Source: Sternotherus odoratus
Lineage: Eukaryota; Chordata; Testudines; Kinosternidae
Direction of reading: 5' to 3'
NCBI GenBank assembly: GCA_032164245.1
Contig: JAVMKO010000005.1
Location: 42,188,133-42,252,132 of the forward strand
DNA length: 64,000 bases
Shown: positions 57,980 to 64,000 of the stretch, in pieces
Position numbering within the stretch: the stretch's first letter is position 1
Layout: each line of letters starts with the position of its first letter
The notes under the pieces: generated by a model
The model's input: the letters and a program-made list of their open reading frames with translations, nothing else
The model's database searches: none
What the model was told of the DNA's origin: nothing
Position numbers and translations under genes: made by a program

Positions 57980-58420
57980 CAGGGGTGGCCAACCTATGTC
58001 TCCAGAGCCACATGCAGCTCTTCAGAAGTTAATATGTGTCTCCTTGTATAGGCACCGACTCTGGGGTGGAGCTACAGGGGTCAACTTTCCAGTGTGCCGG
58101 GAGAAGGGTGCTCACTGCTCAACCCCTGACTGCCATAGGCCCTATCCCTACTTCACCCCTTCCCCCTAGGCCCCCCGCTCCTTCTTGTCCCTTTCCCTGA
58201 GTCTGCCACTCCCTCGCTCCTCCCCCTCCTCCCAGAGCCTCCTCCATGCCGCAGGAGGCATGGGGAAGGAGGGGGAGGTGCTGATCAGCAGGGCTGCTGG
58301 CCGGCGAGGGGGCAGTGAAGGGGGGGCTGCCGAGGTATTACTGTGGCTCTTTGGCAATGTACATAGGGAAATTCTGGCTCCTTCTCAGGCGCAGGTTCCC
58401 CCCCCCCCCCCCCCCCACTG
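57980..58420. mobile_element. hAT-type MITE, 441 bp, decayed right end
   Basis: It starts caggggtggccaacctatg and continues gagccacatgcagctcttca and gtataggcaccgactctggg. The right end passes into tggctccttctcaggcgcag and a C run of about 20 bases ending actg. The flanking 8-mers acctagca (57972-57979) and atctagta (58421-58428) match at six of eight positions. Confidence 0.68.
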
Positions 58421-58429
58421 ATCTAGTAC

Positions 58430-60847
58430 GTCCCACCTCACAGGATCCCAAAGCCTTTCCTGCTACACGACCTAGTACGGTCCTTTCTCCCACTACTGGA
58501 ATACACCCACTGCTGGGGAGGAACACGGCAGCTGTTTAACAGGGCATAGCAACAACCGCTTAGGACAGGAAAGGAAGAAGCCATGTGTCCATCTAAAACT
58601 TCAGTGGGAATCCAGGGAGGCCGAATACAGTTACCCCAAAGCAGATTTGGAGAGGACACAGTAGAGAAGGCCCCTTGGAGCTCTCTGATAACCACAAATG
58701 GTCAGGATCTCTGGCCGCACAGGACCCCCTACAACTCAGCTAGTCAAAGCCACTCTGCAATGCAGGAGCGTGGCAGCAAATGCTGCATAGGGACTGAGGG
58801 ACTCATGGGGCTAGAAACAAGCTACGGAGGTTTCCCAGTTACCAGTTCTAATCCAGCCGAGGGCACCTCCAGGAACAACCCTCCGAGGCTTCCCTGGTGG
58901 CCCACGAGAAATGTGCTCAGGAGCTCTCTGTCCAGCTCCTGAGCCCCCACACAGGCACCCAATCCTTGGTGCTATGCTGGCAGAGAGACCAAGCATTGGG
59001 CAGCCAGCAGACCTACATACGGCAGGTTGGTCACGCAGCACCATCCCTGCCTGAGGACAGACTGGGCTGTCCCACGCTGGCCCCTCGCCCGGTTAGAGTG
59101 ACACAGAGGCGGAAGGGCTTAGCACCCCATGTCAGGCTCATCGGTGGAGGGGGCAGCATGCCCCAGTGGCGCAGCGACAGCCCCCGTCTCCACATCTAAC
59201 AAATGTTCTGTCCCCTTCCCTTGTGGCGTTTGTGGGAGCAATCCGTGCTGCAGACACCCCGGCTGGCCGTGAGTGGCTCTAGGGAACGTGCTTTGGGCAC
59301 TGAACCAGCTCCACGTCTTGTAAGTTTGACCCCTCCCCTTCCAGGTCAGACCAGGCGAACCCAATGACAATCTAGGAACTAGCGTAGAATGACCAGTGCT
59401 GGGCCTGCCCCACCCCACCCCCCACTCAGCTCAGACGAGACGGGTCACTCCAGCTGGCAAAGGTTTCCATGAGTGGCTAGTGATTTGGGGGCCCCAATCG
59501 AGACACCTTCCAGGGGCCAATTGTTCAGCCACTGGGGCACACCGGCTCTCTGAACCTCAGGCCCCTTTGAAGGGTCCAAAGCCAGGCCCCAGCTGGAGAT
59601 CTCGGCCTCCATCTTGATCCTGGGGCCAAGCCAAAGGCACGCCGTCAACGTTCAGAGTCCAGATCTGATGCTGGCATGTCCATCCCTCTCTGTGGCAGAA
59701 TCCAACGGGCATCGTTGCCCGTGCTAGGGGTGTCCAGTCCCACCTGACCCAGACCCAATGCAGCCTTTGAAGCATTCCCAGAAGTTTCTGTGGAGCAGGA
59801 CCCATCACCATGGCTCTGTGGGAACAAGGGCTCATTTATCTTCGCTTTCCTGCCCCCTCCAGCCCACTTCAGCCTTGACAAGCAATTTTCTCGCATTCTC
59901 TCTTTTAGCAGGCAGATGCCCTGTGGCCCGGCCCCTGCAAGCCCTTTGAACTAGGCTTTCTGGGCCTGGCTTGGATTCTGAGTGGATCTGGGCTGATCCT
60001 GCTGGTTGCTCCCAAAGAAGAGAGCACTGGTCCCTGGGGCTGCTTTATTCCATTCCAGCCCTTCGCCCTTGCAAGCCTGGTGCCAAGACACATGTGGGGT
60101 ATTTGCCATGCAGCCTAGGATAAGAATTACATTGGTGCACATCCTGGCACTGGAGGGGGGTTCTGTGGAACACTCCAAGCTCTGAGCAAATGCCTAGGAT
60201 CTCCTTACTCGGGGAATCCGCCAGGAAAGCAGCTGTGTCGGATGCCCCCCATCCGGGTGGCTGGAAATGCATCGCTTGCTGCCTCCCCCAGGAGCTCAGG
60301 GCTGGAAGGTCAAACCCTTGGCTCTAAGTGGAAGGGCAAAGATCCGGCTATCTGCAGGGCACGAACCTACATAGCTACCAGTTATATCTGCAAATACCGT
60401 GGGGACAGGGCGACAGACGTTTCCAAGGCTCCACGCCCGGCAGATTGGATCTTTTGTCAGGATTGCTTCCAGTGTCACGCATTGCCCAAGCCTTTCAACC
60501 CGCCGTTTCTCCATGGACTCTGGGATAAGTTTTGCGGCGCAGTGGATGACGTGTGGCTCCTTCTCGGTGGCCTCAGGCAGGTTTCCCCTCCCCGGCACGA
60601 AGGGCTCGTCGGCCTGTCCAGGTTTCTAATGCGTCAGACGGAGGCTGCATCTTCCCACTGCCACAGGAGGGAGGTGGTGAGGCGCTCTCTGGGTGTTCAT
60701 TGGCTTTCTTCTAGGAGGCCAAAGGGCAGCAGACTCTCCTCTTGGCCCAGGTCAACTTTGCATGCCATTCAGGTGTCTTTAACAAGGAGTCTAGCTGGCC
60801 GGCTGGCCTCAGCGAGTGGCAGGGACTGGGAGGGTGGGACAGAGCCA
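58430..60847. other. Unassigned stretch
   Basis: No host exon recognised. An open frame of 242 codons at 60242-60970 (plus) runs into the MITE at 60856 and has no known domain. Confidence 0.35.
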
Positions 60848-60855
60848 GCTAAATG

Positions 60856-61618
60856 CAGAGCCGGTGTAACCACTAGACGAACTAGGCGGCCGCCTAGGGC
60901 GCCAAGATTTGGGGGAGCCAGAAAGCAGTGCCCCCAATTTTTTTTAACACTATTGCTGGAAAACGAATGAATAAAGAAAAGAGAAACGTCGTTGAACGTG
61001 CATTTTAACTTGTCGTTCTCTCGTACATTACAGCTATAGCCTACGCCAGCTCCACATTGCAGGCACAAGCGTACTGCTTCGCCACGGTACACAGTAGCAA
61101 TGATGTCATTTTTCTCATCGTGCGCAGCCATTACCCGTTCTGACAGGCTGTTTATAATGCTAAGTTTACTAGTTATCAGAGGTTGTCGACTGAGGCTAAC
61201 TATTTTTGTTTCATTGTTTCAGATCTAAGACTCTGGCAAGTGCTGCTGCATCATTTTGCTAATCTTTGTGTTGATTGTGTGTGTATGTTAAGTATTCGAG
61301 TGTATATGTTTATGTGCAAACATGCATGTGTAGGTTGTTGAAATTTGTCATATTGATATTGTCAGTTGTTGTATGACGGAGTATCCTCCATTCTAATTTT
61401 ATACATTTTATTAATAACAGTAATTGGATATTCTAAAGGTAGAATAAAATGTAGTATATTTTGACATGAAAGAAGGAAGGAAGGAAGTATACGTGACCAA
61501 AAAGGGTGTATTTTTGAAAGTATTTTTGAAAGTTTATAATAAGCGATGCTCCGGGGGGGAAGGGGGACGCAAGGTGTAAGTTTTGCCTAGGGCACAAAAT
61601 ATCCTTGCATCAGCCCTG
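60856..61618. mobile_element. hAT-type non-autonomous element, 763 bp
   Basis: It starts cagagccggtgtaacc and ends gcatcagccctg, imperfect inverted repeats. The flanking 8-mers are gctaaatg (60848-60855) and gttaaatg (61619-61626), seven of eight identical. The right-end phrase tttgcctagggcacaaaata also occurs, reversed, inside the MITE at 7530-8673. The interior is A/T rich, with no transposase frame recognised. Confidence 0.82.
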
Positions 61619-61734
61619 GTTAAATGAGAGTTAAATGCCTAAATATCTTTGAGGATCTGGGCCTTGGCCCCTTCCCAACATCTTTGGTTTTCTGTTGTCC
61701 ATGTTTGCTGTTTCCAGAACCCAGACAGAATCCC

Positions 61735-61925
61735 CACATAGTAGGGAGGATGGACTAGTGAGTAGAGCATTGGATTATGCTTCAGGAGACCCGATTTTGC
61801 CATGGTCCTGCTGTGTGACCTTGGGCAAATCACTCAATCTGTGCCTCAGTTTCCCACCTCTAAAAGGAGGTAATGTGCCTGTACCTCACAGGGGTGCTGG
61901 GAAAATAAAATCCATTAAAACTCAG
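61735..61925 (+). repeat. MIR SINE
   Basis: It contains agtgagtagagcattggatt, tcctgctgtgtgaccttggg, caaatcactcaatctgtgcc, tcagtttcccacctctaaaa and cctcacaggggtgctggg, the MIR layout from tRNA-related head to tail. Confidence 0.82.
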
Positions 61926-61926
61926 T

Positions 61927-63002
61927 TCCCTCCTCCTGCTTGAGACTCTGCCACTTGAGCTGGCAGAGAATCGCCAATAGCAGTACAGAGCCTATGACAC
62001 ACAGTTGAGTTCCACCCAATAGAGGACAGTGGTACGAACATAGCAGCCAGCTCCTTGCCAGAGAGGTAGTTGGTCTCTCTGCTTTCCCATCAGGAAGTAC
62101 TTGCCATGGCACAAACGCATCAGAAAAGACCAAGTGCCTGTGGCTGGTCAAAGCTATTCAGTGGCCAGGTTTCCCTCTGAGGTTTATGGGGTGGGACACG
62201 GGGGATCTTGCAGGGGAAGCCTCCAATCACCATAGTCACTCAGGGGCCCCCAAATACAGCCCTAGCCATGTGCAGAATTCTTGCCTGGATTAGGCGCCAG
62301 CTCCCAGACGCTCCGGGGCCGGCTAATCCCTTTTTAATTGCCCTCCCACACGGGAGCCTCGGCGAGATGGAGAGCGTGTGGGGCTCCTTGTGAAAAGGGA
62401 GAGGGGAAAGCAGGGCCCCTGGGCAGCATGCAGGAGGGCATCCCTGGCCCCTTTCAGAGGTTAAGAGGCCTTTCTTCAGAGAAATCGCTGCCGAAGGGCC
62501 GGGCTGCTGCAAAGCCGGAGGGGCAGGCCGGGGTGGGGGAGAAGCAGCACGTGTTCTCTTCTCCCCTTCGGGAGCCTGAGGTGCCTTGGGGAGAACTGGG
62601 CCAGAAGGGACTCAGAGGGCTCAGAGGGCTCCCCCACCTCGGGGAGGAGTGGTTGGGAACTCTCTTCTCCTCTGTCTGTAATGCTGAGCGCCAAGGCAGG
62701 AGTGCCATAGGCACGCGGCACAGGCAGATCCTGGATAAAGCAGTAAGTGTCCCAAGCCCAGGTAGCTCCTTCCTTCACGTCTACAGCCCCTCCCAGCTGA
62801 TCCCTGGGCCCACCATTGAGACACCCCCATCCCAGCACAGGAAATGGAATGGGAGGCGGCGAAACCATCCCTCTGAGCAAAGGGAAGGCAGCAATGGGGG
62901 AGTCACCTGTCTGCCAAAGGGAAGTGGGGCTGGGCAGAGAGCTGAGTTTAAAAGCGCCCTGCCATGGCTCTGCATGGGCAGTCTGTGAAGGGGTAGATGG
63001 TT
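61927..63002. other. Unassigned stretch
   Basis: No element or exon was recognised between the MIR and the CR1 at the right edge. Confidence 0.4.
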
Positions 63003-64000
63003 CATAGAATCATAGAATACCAGGGTTGGAAGAGACCTCAGGAGGTCATCTAGTCCAACCCCCTGCTCAAGGCAGGACCAATCCCCAACTAAATCATCCC
63101 AGACAGGTCTTTGCCAAGCCTGACCTTAAAAACCTCTAAGGAAGGTGATTCTACCACCTCCCTAGGTAACACATTCCAATGCTTCACCACCCTCCTAGTG
63201 AAATAGTTTTCCCTAATATCCAACCTAAACCTTCCCCACTGCAACTTGAGAGCATTACTCCTTGTTCGGTCATCTGGTACCACTGAGAACAGTCTAGAAC
63301 CCCCTTTCAGGTAGTTGAAAGCAGCTATCAAATCCCCCCTCATTCTTCTCTTCTATAGTTTAAACAATCCCAGTTCTCTCAACCTCTCCTCATAAGTCAT
63401 GTGCTCCAGGCCCCTAATCATTTTTGTTGCCCTCCTCTGGACTCTCTCTAATTTTTCCACATCCTTCTTGTAGTGTGGGCCCCAAAATTGGACACAGTAC
63501 TCCAGATGAGGCCTCACCAATGTCGAATAGAGGGGAACAATCACATCCCTCAATCTGCTGGCAATGCCCCTACTTATACAGCCCAAAATGCCATTAGCCT
63601 TCTTGGCAACAAGGGCACACTGTTGACTCATATCCAGCTTCTCATCCATTGTAACCCCTAGGTCCTTTTCTGCAGAACTGCTGCTGCCTAGCCATTCGGT
63701 CCCTAGTGCATTGGGATTCTTCCGTCCTAAGTGCAGGACTCTGCACTTGTCCTTGTCCTCATCAAATTTCTTTTGGCCCAGTCCTCTAATTTGTCCAGGT
63801 CCCTCTGTATCCTATCCCTACTCTCCAGTGTATCTACCACTCCTCCCAGTTTAGTGTCATTTGCAAACTTGCTGAGTGTGCAGTCCACGCCATCCTTCAG
63901 ATCATTGATAAAGATATTGAATAAAACTGGCCCCAGGACCGACCCTTGGGGCACTCCGCTTGATACCGGCTGCCAACTAGACATGGAGCCATTGATCGCT
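63003..64000 (-). mobile_element. CR1 LINE, 3' portion with reverse transcriptase relic
   Basis: The 3' terminus is at the low end (tcatagaatcatagaatacc). Going up, the minus strand encodes the ORF2 end in three broken pieces. 63727-63984 has [20 protein letters not shown] and [12 protein letters not shown], the RT palm region. 63353-63649 has [20 protein letters not shown] and [14 protein letters not shown]. 63089-63343 has [20 protein letters not shown]. The catalytic box reads FAND instead of FADD, and frames change between pieces, so it is dead. It continues beyond the right edge. Confidence 0.93.

Noticed and set aside
60242..60970. A 242-codon plus-strand open frame
   Set aside because: No domain or family resemblance, and it continues into the MITE at 60856. 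Chance is more likely.
36000..64000. GNAI2, the upstream neighbour of SEMA3B in mammals
   Set aside because: I looked for the conserved C-terminal G-alpha exons and saw none. If synteny holds, the gene lies beyond the right edge.

Overview
This is a vertebrate nuclear window, most likely from a turtle. The evidence is CR1 LINE 3' ends, several copies of the tRNA-related tortoise Pol III SINE (A/B boxes plus a CR1-type tail), MIR relics, Penelope-like elements, hAT-type MITEs with 8-bp target duplications, and two LTR families I recognise as common in turtle genomes. There is one clear host gene. Everything is read by eye; no alignment or search was run.

Positions 1-23122, minus strand: SEMA3B, a secreted class 3 semaphorin. 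Seventeen coding exons can be placed to the base with GT/AG borders and compatible phases. They run from the signal-peptide exon (23032-23122) to the first 73 coding bases of the last exon, which is cut by the left edge of the window. The order is signal peptide, sema domain, PSI domain, an RFRR furin site, and the start of the Ig domain. The basic C-terminus lies outside the window. All complete exons have the expected length except the PSI exon (1903-2059), which is one base short and shifts the frame inside the PSI domain.

The introns carry minisatellites (a 68-bp unit at 4556-5095, a related ~61-bp unit near 9.3 and 9.9 kb, a GC-rich unit at 18.36-19.89 kb), a 1.14-kb hAT-type MITE, a 508-bp MITE and two solo LTRs. 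Just upstream of the start-codon exon, at 23560-24277, two copies of one hAT-type MITE flank a 223-bp piece of an immunoglobulin heavy-chain V segment. The whole unit is bracketed by a perfect 8-bp duplication, so the V piece appears to have moved as the cargo of a composite DNA transposon. This is the most unusual thing in the window.

Positions 23-64 kb: no further host coding exon was recognised. A CpG-rich block at 35.54-36.26 kb may be the SEMA3B promoter and a non-coding first exon. The rest is layered mobile DNA: CR1 (24.6-25.1, 48.2-49.4, 63.0-64.0 kb), Penelope-like pieces (27.9-28.3, 32.3-32.5, 46.2-46.4, 48.4-49.1 kb), hAT and Tigger-type MITEs, a hAT transposase relic at 51.0 kb, and two more LTRs of the family also found in intron 1. 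Several insertions are nested and can be ordered in time.
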